Positions 38,397-45,975 of a stretch of DNA of 64,000 nucleotides are shown here, piece by piece. The stretch's first letter is position 1. The number at the start of each line of letters is the position of its first letter. This DNA is from JAODBQ01 sp047602055. GTDB lineage: Bacteria; Actinomycetota; Acidimicrobiia; Acidimicrobiales; Ilumatobacteraceae. The position numbers were made by a program, and so were the translations under genes. The DNA lies in NCBI GenBank assembly GCA_047602055.1, contig JASGIG010000001.1, positions 496,001 to 560,000 of the forward strand, written 5' to 3'. The notes under the pieces were generated by a model. It was given only the letters and a program-made list of their open reading frames with translations. It was not told the DNA's origin and searched no databases.

Positions 38397-39338
38397 TTGC
38401 GACTGATCGTCGTCGGCGCCGGCCTCGCCGGGCTCTCGGCGGCGGGACGGCTGACCGCAGCCGGCCACGACGTCACCGTCTTCGAGCGCAGCCGAGGACC
38501 CGGCGGGCGGATGGCGACCCGACGCATCGGGCCGGCGACGTTGGACCACGGGGCGCAGTTCCTCACGGTCCGCTCGTCCCGGTTCACCGCGCTGGTCTCG
38601 GCGTGGATCGCCGAGGATCTCGTGTTCGAGTGGTGCCGGGGCTTCACCGAGCCGGCCGACGGCTTCCCCCGATACGCGGTGCGCGGCGGGATGAACGCGC
38701 TCCCCAAGCTCCTCGCGCGCGGGCTGGACGTGCGCTACGGAGCGCTGGTCTTCGCCGTCGCCCGCATCGACGGTGGCTGGGAGGTGCTGCTCGACGACGG
38801 CTCCCGGCACCGCTGCGACGGGCTGGTGCTGACCTGCCCGGTGCCGCAGTCGTTCTCGCTGCTGGTGACCGCCGAGGTCGAGCTGCCGGAGGTGCTGGTG
38901 CGCACCGACTACGACCGGACGCTGTGCCTGCTCGCCGTGCTCGACCGGCCGTCAGCGGTGCCGGCGCCGGGCGGGCTGCAGGGCGTGCCCGACCTGACGT
39001 TCGTCGGCGACAACCAGGCGAAGGGGATCAGCGCTGTGCCGGCGCTGACGGTGCACGCCGACCCGGCGTGGAGCGGGGCGTGGTGGTCGGCCGATCGTGT
39101 GGCGACCGCCGACGCGCTGCTCGCGCTGGTGGCCCCGTTCGTCGGCGACGCCAGGGTGGTCGCGCACCAGGTCAAGCGGTGGCGCTTCGCCACCCCGCAG
39201 ACGATCTGGCCGGAGCCGTGCTGGGCGGCGCCATCCGGGCCACCCGTGGTGCTCGCCGGCGACGCGTTCGCCGGCCCACGAGTCGAGGGCGCTGTTCTCA
39301 GCGGACTCGCCGCGGCGGACGTGCTCATCGCCGGCTGA
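38397..39338 (+). CDS. Renalase-like FAD/NAD(P)-dependent oxidoreductase
   Basis: 313 aa from TTG 38397, the only suitable codon before the Rossmann strand LRLIVVGAGLAGLSAAGRLT. The second FAD motif is GRMATRRIGPATLDHGAQFL, and the C-terminal FAD-binding end is VVLAGDAFAGPRVEGAVLSG. This combination is typical of renalase-type amine or dihydronicotinamide oxidoreductases. It is last in the four-gene run. PAL-C copies follow at once. Confidence 0.85.
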   Translation: MRLIVVGAGLAGLSAAGRLTAAGHDVTVFERSRGPGGRMATRRIGPATLDHGAQFLTVRSSRFTALVSAWIAEDLVFEWCRGFTEPADGFPRYAVRGGMNALPKLLARGLDVRYGALVFAVARIDGGWEVLLDDGSRHRCDGLVLTCPVPQSFSLLVTAEVELPEVLVRTDYDRTLCLLAVLDRPSAVPAPGGLQGVPDLTFVGDNQAKGISAVPALTVHADPAWSGAWWSADRVATADALLALVAPFVGDARVVAHQVKRWRFATPQTIWPEPCWAAPSGPPVVLAGDAFAGPRVEGAVLSGLAAADVLIAG

Positions 39339-39346
39339 CCCCGTCC

Positions 39347-39462
39347 TGTCGCGGCCCAACCGGAAGGTCTCCGGTCAGCACGCGACACGACGCCACCGCA
39401 CGCGCTCACCCACCCGGGACTTGTCGCGCTCCGACCGGAAGGTTTCCGGTCAGCGCGCGACA
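39347..39462 (+). repeat. PAL-C palindromes, copies 3 and 4
   Basis: Copy 3 (39347-39387): TGTCGCG, ACCGGA, loop, TCCGGT, CGCGACA. Copy 4 (39421-39462): TTGTCGCGC, GACCGGAA, TTCCGGTC, GCGCGACA. The same stem-in-stem layout as at 33.9 kb, again in tandem after a gene end. Confidence 0.8.
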
Positions 39463-39517
39463 CGACCCGGATTTCCGATCCGGGGCTCGTCGGCGCCATC
39501 GGGCAAGCTCGGGAGTG

Positions 39518-40231
39518 GTGATCGAGTACTCCGACGAGCTGCGCGACCGGATCGCCGCGAACATCGCCGCCCACCAGCGCGTCGAGGTGCCACTGGCCGA
39601 GCGGCGCCACGCCGCGGTGGCGATCGTCGTCGTCGACAGCGACCCCGACGACGACGACGATCCGAACCCCGCGGGCGACATGTCCATCGTCCCCGGCGAC
39701 GTCAGCAGCCTCGACGGGCGGATGCGCGGCGTCGCCGGCGGCGCGGCGTTCCTGCTGTGCCGGCGGGCCGCCAAGATGAACCGTCACGCCGGCCAGTGGG
39801 CGCTCCCGGGCGGGCGCCTCGACGCCGGCGAGACCGTCGAAGACGCCGCGCTGCGCGAGCTGCACGAGGAGCTCGGCGTCGCCCTCGGCCCCGAGGCGAT
39901 CCTCGGCCGGCTCGACGACTACCCCACCCGCTCCGGCTTCGTCATCTCCCCCGTCGTCGTCTGGGGCGGCGGCCGCCCGGAGCTGCACGAGGACCCGACC
40001 GAGGTCGCCCACACCTACCGGATCGGCCTGCACTCGCTGTGCCGGGACGACTCGCCGCGCTTCGTCAGCATCCCCGAGAGCGACCGGCCCGTCGTCCAGC
40101 TGCCGCTCGGCGGCGACCTGATCCACGCCCCGACCGCGGCGGTGCTCGTGCAGTTCCGCTGGGTGGGGCTCGACGGGCGCGCCGGCGCCCGCGTCGACCA
40201 CTTCGAGCAGCCGGTCTTCGCCTGGCAGTAG
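39518..40231 (+). CDS. NUDIX hydrolase
   Basis: 237 aa from GTG 39518 (39515 is also GTG). The full NUDIX box G-x5-E-x7-R-E-x2-E-E-x-G is present in GGRLDAGETVEDAALRELHE followed by ELG. The preceding NRHAGQWALPGG is a form seen in CoA pyrophosphatases. An acidic run (DSDPDDDDDPN) lies between residues 40 and 55. It would hydrolyse a nucleoside diphosphate linked to X; the substrate is not certain. It stands alone. Confidence 0.88.
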   Translation: MIEYSDELRDRIAANIAAHQRVEVPLAERRHAAVAIVVVDSDPDDDDDPNPAGDMSIVPGDVSSLDGRMRGVAGGAAFLLCRRAAKMNRHAGQWALPGGRLDAGETVEDAALRELHEELGVALGPEAILGRLDDYPTRSGFVISPVVVWGGGRPELHEDPTEVAHTYRIGLHSLCRDDSPRFVSIPESDRPVVQLPLGGDLIHAPTAAVLVQFRWVGLDGRAGARVDHFEQPVFAWQ

Positions 40232-40274
40232 GAGCCGAGCCGTAGGCGAGGCGACCAATCGTTGCGGTGCGTTG

Positions 40275-40300
40275 CTTCGGCTGGCGGCGCCAGCCGAAAG
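40275..40300 (+). terminator. Strong hairpin after the NUDIX gene
   Basis: TTCGGCTGGC-GGC-GCCAGCCGAA is a perfect 10-bp stem with a 3-nt loop, 43 bases after the NUDIX stop. It is the most stable-looking simple hairpin in the window; no U-tract follows. Confidence 0.6.
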
Positions 40301-40389
40301 GGACACCGTTCGGCACGACGGTCGACCGATCCGCTTGCGTCGTAGCGCCGTCCGTAGTCTCGCCGCAGACGAGCGACTGGGGGTCGGCG

Positions 40390-41496
40390 ATGGGGTTGGA
40401 CAAGGCTGCGATCGACGGGCTGCTGGCCCGGGCCCGGCGCGAGATCGACGAGGGCTTGCTGCCGTCGGCGCAGGTGGCGCTGGCCTACGAGGGCGAGCTG
40501 GTGGCCTTCGAGACGTTCGGCGACGCCACGAACGACACCCGCTACGTCGTCTTCTCGGCCACCAAGGCGTTCGTCGCCGGGGCGATGTGGGCGCTGATCG
40601 GCGACGGCCTGGTCGACGTCTCCAAGCGGGTCGTCGACTACGTGCCGGAGTTCGGCACGAACGGCAAGGACGTGATCACCGTCGAGCAGGTGATGCTGCA
40701 CACGTCCGGGTTCCCGCTGGCGCCGATGCCGCCGCTCGTCGGCGCCACCAGCGAGGGACGCGTCTCACGATTCGAGAAGTGGCGGCTCAACTGGGAGCCG
40801 GGCACGAAGTTCCAGTACCACCCGACGTCGGCGCACTGGGTGCTCGCCGAGATCGTCGAGCGGGTCACCGGGCAGGACTTCCGTGACGTCGTCGAGCAGC
40901 GGGTGACGACGCCGGCCGGGCTGCCGCGGGTGCTGGCCAACCAGGACGTCGTCGCCGCCGAGCTGATCCTGTGCGGCGAGCACGCCTCGCCCGACGAGCT
41001 GGAGGCGGCGTTCGGCGTGCGCTCGCTGGATGTCGGCGAGGTGACCGACGAGGCGCTGGTGGGGTTCAACGACCTCGCCGCCCAGCGCGTCGGCGTGCCC
41101 GGTGGCGGCGGCGTGATGCGGGCCTGCGACCTGGCGCTGTACTACCAGGCGATCCTGCGCAACCCCGGCGAGATGTGGCGGCCGGACGTGATCGCCGACG
41201 TCCGCTCGAACGTCCGCAACCACCTGCCCGACGTGATGACCGGCGTCCCGGCGAACCGCACCCTCGGTCTCATCCAGGCCGGCGACGACGGCAAGACGCA
41301 CCTGCGCGGCATGGGCCACACCGTCTCGCCGCTCGCCGTCGGGCACAACGGCGCCGGCGGGCAGATCGCCTGGGGCGACCCGGCGACGGGCATCAGCCTC
41401 GGCTACACGACCAACGGCCTCGACCGCCACGAGGTCCGCGAGCCGCGACGCACGAGCGGCATCGCCAGCGCCGCCGGCAAGTGCGGGGTGCGCTGA
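40390..41496 (+). CDS. Serine hydrolase of the beta-lactamase/class C (EstB-like) family
   Basis: 368 aa from ATG 40390. The S-x-x-K motif is VFSATKAFVAG, the tyrosine motif region is FQYHPTSAHW, and the HxG-type third box is GHNGAGGQIAWG. No signal peptide, so it is probably a cytoplasmic esterase or peptidase rather than a lactamase. A TAGTCT hexamer (40356-40361) can act as -10 with a short leader. Followed by two PAL-A palindromes. Confidence 0.88.
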   Translation: MGLDKAAIDGLLARARREIDEGLLPSAQVALAYEGELVAFETFGDATNDTRYVVFSATKAFVAGAMWALIGDGLVDVSKRVVDYVPEFGTNGKDVITVEQVMLHTSGFPLAPMPPLVGATSEGRVSRFEKWRLNWEPGTKFQYHPTSAHWVLAEIVERVTGQDFRDVVEQRVTTPAGLPRVLANQDVVAAELILCGEHASPDELEAAFGVRSLDVGEVTDEALVGFNDLAAQRVGVPGGGGVMRACDLALYYQAILRNPGEMWRPDVIADVRSNVRNHLPDVMTGVPANRTLGLIQAGDDGKTHLRGMGHTVSPLAVGHNGAGGQIAWGDPATGISLGYTTNGLDRHEVREPRRTSGIASAAGKCGVR

Positions 41497-41514
41497 CCGG
41501 CGGCACACCGCCTC

Positions 41515-41618
41515 GCGATTCGAGATGTGCGCAGCTGGCGCTCACATCTCGAATCGCCGGCGTGGACGTGCGATGTCCGATGTGAGATGCGCCGTCCCCG
41601 TGCGCACATCTCACATCG
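41515..41618. repeat. PAL-A palindromes, copies 2 and 3
   Basis: Copy 2 (41515-41557): GCGATTCGAGATGTG and its complement, with GCGC inner arms. Copy 3 (41578-41618): CGATGTGAGATG and its exact complement, a variant in which TTCGAG is replaced by TGTGAG on both arms. They fill the 145-base gap between the convergent serine hydrolase and S4 genes. Confidence 0.8.
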
Positions 41619-41641
41619 CGCCTGGGCGATGTGACGGGCGA

Positions 41642-42007
41642 TCAACCGCGGCGGACTCGGTCGATCTGGCGGCGATCGCGCTTGGTGGGGCGGCCGGCGC
41701 CACGGTCACGGACGAAGAACGGATCGACGTACTCGCGCGACGGAGGTGGCGGGCTGTGGTCGACGAGGCACTCGGCAGCGATGGGCGCGCCGACGCGCTT
41801 GTCGATCAGCTTGGCGACCTCGACGATCCGCTCCCGGCCGCCGGCGCGGGCCTCGACCCGGTCACCGACCTTGACGGGCGTCGCCGCCTTGACCGCATGC
41901 CCGTTGACCTTGACGTGCCCGCCCTTGCACGCGTCGGTGGCCATCGACCGCGACTTGAACAGCCGCACCGACCACAGCCACACGTCGACGCGCGTGCCGT
42001 CGGCCAT
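41642..42007 (-). CDS. S4-domain RNA-binding protein (Hsp15/RqcP-like)
   Basis: 121 aa from ATG 42007. The S4 fold starts TRVDVWLWSVRLFKSRSMAT, then ACKGGHVKVNGHAVKAATPV (the RNA-binding loop) and VGDRVEARAG. The basic tail GRPTKRDRRQIDRVRRG is like HslR/Hsp15, which handles stalled 50S subunits with peptidyl-tRNA. It is upstream of nothing else in its direction. A PAL-D hairpin lies immediately before the start. Confidence 0.88.
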   Translation of the reverse strand: MADGTRVDVWLWSVRLFKSRSMATDACKGGHVKVNGHAVKAATPVKVGDRVEARAGGRERIVEVAKLIDKRVGAPIAAECLVDHSPPPPSREYVDPFFVRDRGAGRPTKRDRRQIDRVRRG

Positions 42008-42008
42008 C

Positions 42009-42050
42009 AGCGCTCCCGGGGGCTGCGCCCCCACGGCACCCGCGGCGCCT
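42009..42050. repeat. PAL-D element, copy 2
   Basis: GGGGGC-TGC-GCCCCC hairpin (42018-42032) followed by ACGGCACCCGCGGC, matching the element at 30957-30998. It lies in the dut-S4 gap directly before the S4 start. Confidence 0.5.
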
Positions 42051-42113
42051 CCCCCATCGACCCCCATCTCCCCGACGGTCGCCCGGCCGCCATGTCCTCG
42101 CCGCGCCCGGCCA

Positions 42114-42551
42114 TCAGTGCCGTCCGGTGTGCCCGAACCCGCCGCCGCGATCGTCGCCCTCCAGCGTGTCGACGACCTGCCAGGTGACCTCCTCCACCCG
42201 CTGGACGACGAGCTGGGCGATGCGCTCGCCGCGCTTGACGACGAACGGCTCGGTCGGGTCGGTGTTCAGCAGGACGACCTTCAGCTCGCCCCGGTAGGCG
42301 GCGTCGATCAGCCCCGGCGAGTTGGCCATCGTCACCCCGTGGTTCAGCGCGTTGCCGCTGCGCGGCAGCACGAACCCGGCATGCCCGGGCGGGATCGCCA
42401 CCGCCAACCCCGTCGGCACGAGCGCCCGCCCGCCCGCCGGCGCCACGACGGCGTCCTCCCGCGCCCGGAGGTCGAGCCCGGCATCACCGGGATGCGCATA
42501 CGTCGGCAACGGCAGATCGGGATCGAGTCGGACGACAGGCACCGGCAACAC
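42114..42551 (-). CDS. dut: Deoxyuridine 5'-triphosphate nucleotidohydrolase (dUTPase)
   Basis: 145 aa from GTG 42551, set by TACGCT 8 nt upstream; an earlier ATG at 42608 would lie inside a PAL-B element. All five trimeric-dUTPase motifs are seen: AHPGDAGLDLRA, LPRSGNALNHGV, NSPGLIDAAYRGELKVVLLN, RIAQLVV and RGGGFGHTG. It converts dUTP to dUMP, preventing uracil in DNA and feeding dTMP synthesis. Divergent from selA. Confidence 0.95.
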   Translation of the reverse strand: MLPVPVVRLDPDLPLPTYAHPGDAGLDLRAREDAVVAPAGGRALVPTGLAVAIPPGHAGFVLPRSGNALNHGVTMANSPGLIDAAYRGELKVVLLNTDPTEPFVVKRGERIAQLVVQRVEEVTWQVVDTLEGDDRGGGFGHTGRH

Positions 42552-42559
42552 GACCGGCC

Positions 42560-42565
42560 AGCGTA
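42560..42565 (-). promoter_or_regulatory. -10 hexamer TACGCT of the dut promoter
   Basis: Minus-strand TACGCT is followed by 8 nt and GTG 42551. It decides the dut start. Confidence 0.5.
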
Positions 42566-42595
42566 CGCGCCCACCGCCCGCCGCCCCTTTCCCAC

Positions 42596-42772
42596 GTTCG
42601 TGTCGCATCGGTGACCACAGAGGACGCGATCAGCGGCGCGACACGAACACACGGCGGTGGCAACCCACGGCACCGTCCCGACCCGACCGTTCGTGTCGAC
42701 CGAACCACCGCACCATCCCGTTCGTGTCGCGGCCGCCATGACGACAGGTGTCGTCAGCGGCGCGACACGAAC
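42596..42772. repeat. PAL-B palindromes, copies 3 and 4, with a half-copy between
   Basis: Copy 3 (42596-42648) and copy 4 (42720-42772) each have perfect GTTCGTGTCGC / GCGACACGAAC arms, and both have AGCGGCGCGACACGAAC on the right. A lone left arm GTTCGTGTCGAC lies at 42689-42700. They occupy the 261-base gap between divergent dut and selA, so they cannot be terminators of either gene. Confidence 0.8.
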
Positions 42773-42799
42773 GCTCGGGGGCTGGAGCGGCGGCGGGCG

Positions 42800-42805
42800 T
42801 ACGCT
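42800..42805 (+). promoter_or_regulatory. -10 hexamer TACGCT of the selA promoter
   Basis: TACGCT, 7 nt, then ATG 42813; no Shine-Dalgarno. Confidence 0.5.
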
Positions 42806-42812
42806 CCGGGCG

Positions 42813-44075
42813 ATGGAGCAGCGGCCGCCGAGCGTCGATGCGTTGGCGCGGGCGATCGCTGCGTCGGGGTTGCCGCACGCGCTGTGCGTCGAGGTCGCGC
42901 GGGAGGCGATCGCTGCTGGCGACGTCGAGGGCGCTACGTCCCGCGCCACCGAGCTGCGGCGCAGCCTGCTCGGGCCGGTGATCAACGCCACCGGGGTGCT
43001 GCTGCACACCAACCTCGGGCGCGCCCCGCTGGCGATCGAGCACGCGGCCGCCGCGCAGAACCTCGAGCTGGATCTCGGCACCGGCGAGCGCGGCTCGCGC
43101 CATGCCGCGGTCGGCGGGCTGTTCGCCCGGCTGACCGGCGCGGACGCGGCGATGGTCGTCAACAACAACGCTGCCGCCGTGCTGGTCGTCCTCGCCGCGC
43201 TCGCCGCCGGGCGGGACGTGCTCGTCAGCCGCGGCGAGAGCGTCGAGATCGGCGGCGGCTTCCGCGTTCCCGAGGTGATGGCCCAGAGCGGGGCCCGGCT
43301 CGTCGACGTCGGCACGACGAACCGAACCCGAGTGGCTGACTACGCCGGCGCGCTCGGGCCGGCGACGGCGCTGATCCTCAAGGTCCACCCGAGCAACTAC
43401 CGGGTCGAGGGCTTCGTCGAGTCGGCGGAGGTCGACGAGCTGAGCACGCTCGGCGTGCCGGTCGTCGCCGACCTCGGTAGCGGGCTGCTCGACGCCACCT
43501 GCCCGTGGCTGCCCGGCCCCCCGCCGGCCTGGCTGGCCGGTGAGCCGGGCGCTCGCCAGACGCTCGCCGCCGGCGCCGCGCTCGTGACGTTCAGCGGCGA
43601 CAAGCTGCTCGGCGGCCCGCAGGCCGGGATCATCGCCGGCCGGCGCGACCTCGTCGACGCCTGCCTGCGTCATCCGCTGGCCCGCGCCGTGCGGCCGGGT
43701 GGCCACGTGCTCGCCGCGCTGCAGGGCGTCGCCCTCGGCTACCTCGACCGCAGCGCCGTCACGACGGTCCCGTTCTGGCAGATGGCCACCGAGTCCGTCG
43801 CCCGTCTGCGCGCCAGGGGCCACGCCGTCGCCGACGCGGCCGGGGTCGGCGAGGTGGTCGCCAGCGAGGCGGTCCCCGGTGCCGGCTCGGCGCCCGGCGT
43901 GACGATCCCGTCGATCGCCGTCCGTCTCGACGGCGATCACCTCGCCCGGCTCCGCGCCCACGAGCCGCCGGTGATCGCCCGCACCCGCGACGGCGCGACG
44001 TTCGCCGACCTGCGCTCCGTCGCCGATCGCGACGACCGCACCCTCGCCAGCGCCCTCGCCCGCTGCGCGCCGTGA
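42813..44075 (+). CDS. selA: L-seryl-tRNA(Sec) selenium transferase
   Basis: 420 aa. PLP enzyme that converts Ser-tRNA(Sec) to Sec-tRNA(Sec) with selenophosphate. The N-terminal motif VINATGVLLHTNLGRAPL is highly characteristic. The PLP Lys is K264 in TFSGDKLLGGPQAG. The active-site Asn run VVNNNAAAVLVVLAAL and the GTTNRTRVADY segment match the family. It is followed by selB, so the pair makes a selenocysteine module. No selC or selD is in the window. Confidence 0.95.
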   Translation: MEQRPPSVDALARAIAASGLPHALCVEVAREAIAAGDVEGATSRATELRRSLLGPVINATGVLLHTNLGRAPLAIEHAAAAQNLELDLGTGERGSRHAAVGGLFARLTGADAAMVVNNNAAAVLVVLAALAAGRDVLVSRGESVEIGGGFRVPEVMAQSGARLVDVGTTNRTRVADYAGALGPATALILKVHPSNYRVEGFVESAEVDELSTLGVPVVADLGSGLLDATCPWLPGPPPAWLAGEPGARQTLAAGAALVTFSGDKLLGGPQAGIIAGRRDLVDACLRHPLARAVRPGGHVLAALQGVALGYLDRSAVTTVPFWQMATESVARLRARGHAVADAAGVGEVVASEAVPGAGSAPGVTIPSIAVRLDGDHLARLRAHEPPVIARTRDGATFADLRSVADRDDRTLASALARCAP

Positions 44076-44103
44076 CCCCACAGCCGCCGCGCCAACCCGG
44101 CGA

Positions 44104-44206
44104 GATTCGAGATGTGCGCACCGGCGCCGCACATCTCACATCGCGCCCGCCGAGGCGTCCGCTGCGATTCGGGATGTGCGCACGGGGGCTGCCAATCTCG
44201 AATCGC
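44104..44206. repeat. PAL-A palindromes, copies 4 and 5 (between selA and selB)
   Basis: Copy 4 (44104-44143) has a left arm of the TTCGAG type and a right arm of the TGTGAG type, a hybrid of copies 2 and 3. Copy 5 (44164-44206) has GCGATTCGGGATGTG and CCAATCTCGAATCGC, with several mismatches. They separate two genes expected to be co-transcribed. Confidence 0.75.
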
Positions 44207-44244
44207 ACTCGGAGGGCCACCGCCCGGTTCGAGCAGGCGGGCGG

Positions 44245-45975
44245 GTGAGGGTCGTCGCCACCGCGGGGCACGTCGACCATGGGAAGTCGGCGCTGGTCCG
44301 CTGGCTGACCGGCACCGACCCCGACCGCTTCGCCGAGGAGCAGCGGCGGGGGATGACGATCGACCTCGGATTCGCCCACACGACGCTGCCGGACGGCGAG
44401 GGGATCAGCTTCGTCGACGTCCCCGGGCACGTCCGCTTCATCGGCAACATGCTCGCCGGCGTCGGTGGCGTCGACGCCTGCGTGCTCGCCGTCGCCGCCA
44501 CCGAGGGCTGGAAGCCGCAGACCGAAGAGCACCTGCGGATCCTCGAGCTCGTCGGCGTCCACCACGGCCTCGTCGTGCTGACGATGCGCGATCTCGTCGA
44601 CGACGAGTGGTTGCAACTGCAACGACTCGACGTCGAGGACCATCTCGCCGGCTCAGTCCTGGCCGGGGCCGAGATCGTCGCCGTCAGCGCGCTCACCGGC
44701 GCCGGCCACGACGAGCTCCGGGCCGCGCTCGAACGGCTCGTCGCCCGCACCCCGCCCGCCACCGACCGGCAACGGCCACGCCTGTGGGTCGACCGCAGCT
44801 TCGCCGCCCGCGGCAGCGGCACCGTCGTCACCGGCACGCTGACCGGCGGCGCCGTCCACGCCGATCAGCACCTCGACGTCCTCCCCCGGGGACGCCGAGG
44901 CCGCGTGCGCGCGATCCAGACGCACGGCGAGCGACTCGACGCCCAGGGGCCGGGGCAGCGCGTCGCCCTCAACCTCGTCGGCATCGACCACGGCGACGTC
45001 GGCCGCGGCGACGCCGTCCTCGTCGCCGACCAGTGGCGCCCGACGCAGCGCTTCGACGCCACGCTGCACGTGCTGGCGGGCCTCGACCACGACGTCGCCC
45101 AGCGCGGTGCCTACGTCGCCCACATCGGTTCAGGCGAGCACAGCGTCCGGCTGCGCGTCCTGCAGGGCACGCGCATCACACCCGGCACCGACGGTCTGGT
45201 GCGCGTCCACCTGCCGGCACCGTTGCCGCTCGTCGCCGGGGACCGCTTCGTGCTGCGCGACAGCGGCCGGTCCGAGACGGTCGGCGGCGGCGAGGTGCTC
45301 GACGTCGACCCGGTGCTGCCGGCGTCGCGCGCTCACCCCGACCGGGACGTGTGGCGGATGATCGCCGAGCGCGGCCCGACCGACGTCACCGACGTCGAAG
45401 CCCTCACCGGCGCGCGCGTCGAGCCGACCGCCGGCCGCTGGGCGATCGCTCCCGCGACCTACGCGGCGATGGTCGAGGAGCTCACGGCCCGGATCGACGA
45501 CGCCGGCACCAGCGGCCTCGACCTCGCCATCGTCGACGACGTCCGCCGCGCCATCGTCGCCCGCCTCGATGGCGTCACGATCGTCGACGGCATCGCCCGT
45601 CGCGCCGGCACGACCGGCGCCTGGGCCGACCACCCGCTGCTCGACCGGCTCGCCGCCGGGGGGATGCAACCACCGGAGCCGACCGGCGTCGCCCGCAACG
45701 AGATCCGTGAGCTGGCCCGCCGCGGCCTGATCGTCGAACGCGACGGCATCTGCTTCCACCACGTGGCGATCGAGGGCGCCGCCGACCTCGCGGGCCGGCT
45801 CCTCGACGAGGAGCCGGCCGGGTTCACCACGTCGCGGTTCCGTGAGGCCGCCGGCATCACCCGCAAGTACGCGATCCCGCTGTTGACCGAGCTCGACGCC
45901 CGGGGCGTCACCCGCCGCCGGGCTGATCTGCGGGTCGCTGGTCCGCGCCTGCCGCGAGCTGGCGACCTGGTCTGA
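44245..45975 (+). CDS. selB: Selenocysteine-specific elongation factor
   Basis: 576 aa from GTG 44245. The GTPase domain has G1 GHVDHGKS (8-15), switch region EEQRRGMTIDLGFA, and G3 DVPGH. The G4 position reads VLTMRDLVD, in place of the usual N/T-K-x-D. Domains 2-3 follow (GSGTVVTGTLTGG), then the winged-helix C-terminal region that reads the SECIS hairpin (VTDVEALTG, LARRGLIVERDG, FTTSRFREAAGITRKYAIPL). The 3' end overlaps the convergent hydrolase gene by 68 bases. Confidence 0.93.
   Translation: MRVVATAGHVDHGKSALVRWLTGTDPDRFAEEQRRGMTIDLGFAHTTLPDGEGISFVDVPGHVRFIGNMLAGVGGVDACVLAVAATEGWKPQTEEHLRILELVGVHHGLVVLTMRDLVDDEWLQLQRLDVEDHLAGSVLAGAEIVAVSALTGAGHDELRAALERLVARTPPATDRQRPRLWVDRSFAARGSGTVVTGTLTGGAVHADQHLDVLPRGRRGRVRAIQTHGERLDAQGPGQRVALNLVGIDHGDVGRGDAVLVADQWRPTQRFDATLHVLAGLDHDVAQRGAYVAHIGSGEHSVRLRVLQGTRITPGTDGLVRVHLPAPLPLVAGDRFVLRDSGRSETVGGGEVLDVDPVLPASRAHPDRDVWRMIAERGPTDVTDVEALTGARVEPTAGRWAIAPATYAAMVEELTARIDDAGTSGLDLAIVDDVRRAIVARLDGVTIVDGIARRAGTTGAWADHPLLDRLAAGGMQPPEPTGVARNEIRELARRGLIVERDGICFHHVAIEGAADLAGRLLDEEPAGFTTSRFREAAGITRKYAIPLLTELDARGVTRRRADLRVAGPRLPRAGDLV

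Noticed and set aside
39347..39462. PAL-C pairs as ordinary intrinsic terminators
   Set aside because: No U-tracts follow, and related PAL-B copies occur between divergent genes. A termination role at some sites remains possible but does not explain the distribution.
42552..42608. Longer dUTPase start at ATG 42608
   Set aside because: That ATG is inside a PAL-B palindrome, the added residues are low-complexity, and a -10 hexamer lies 8 nt before the GTG at 42551.
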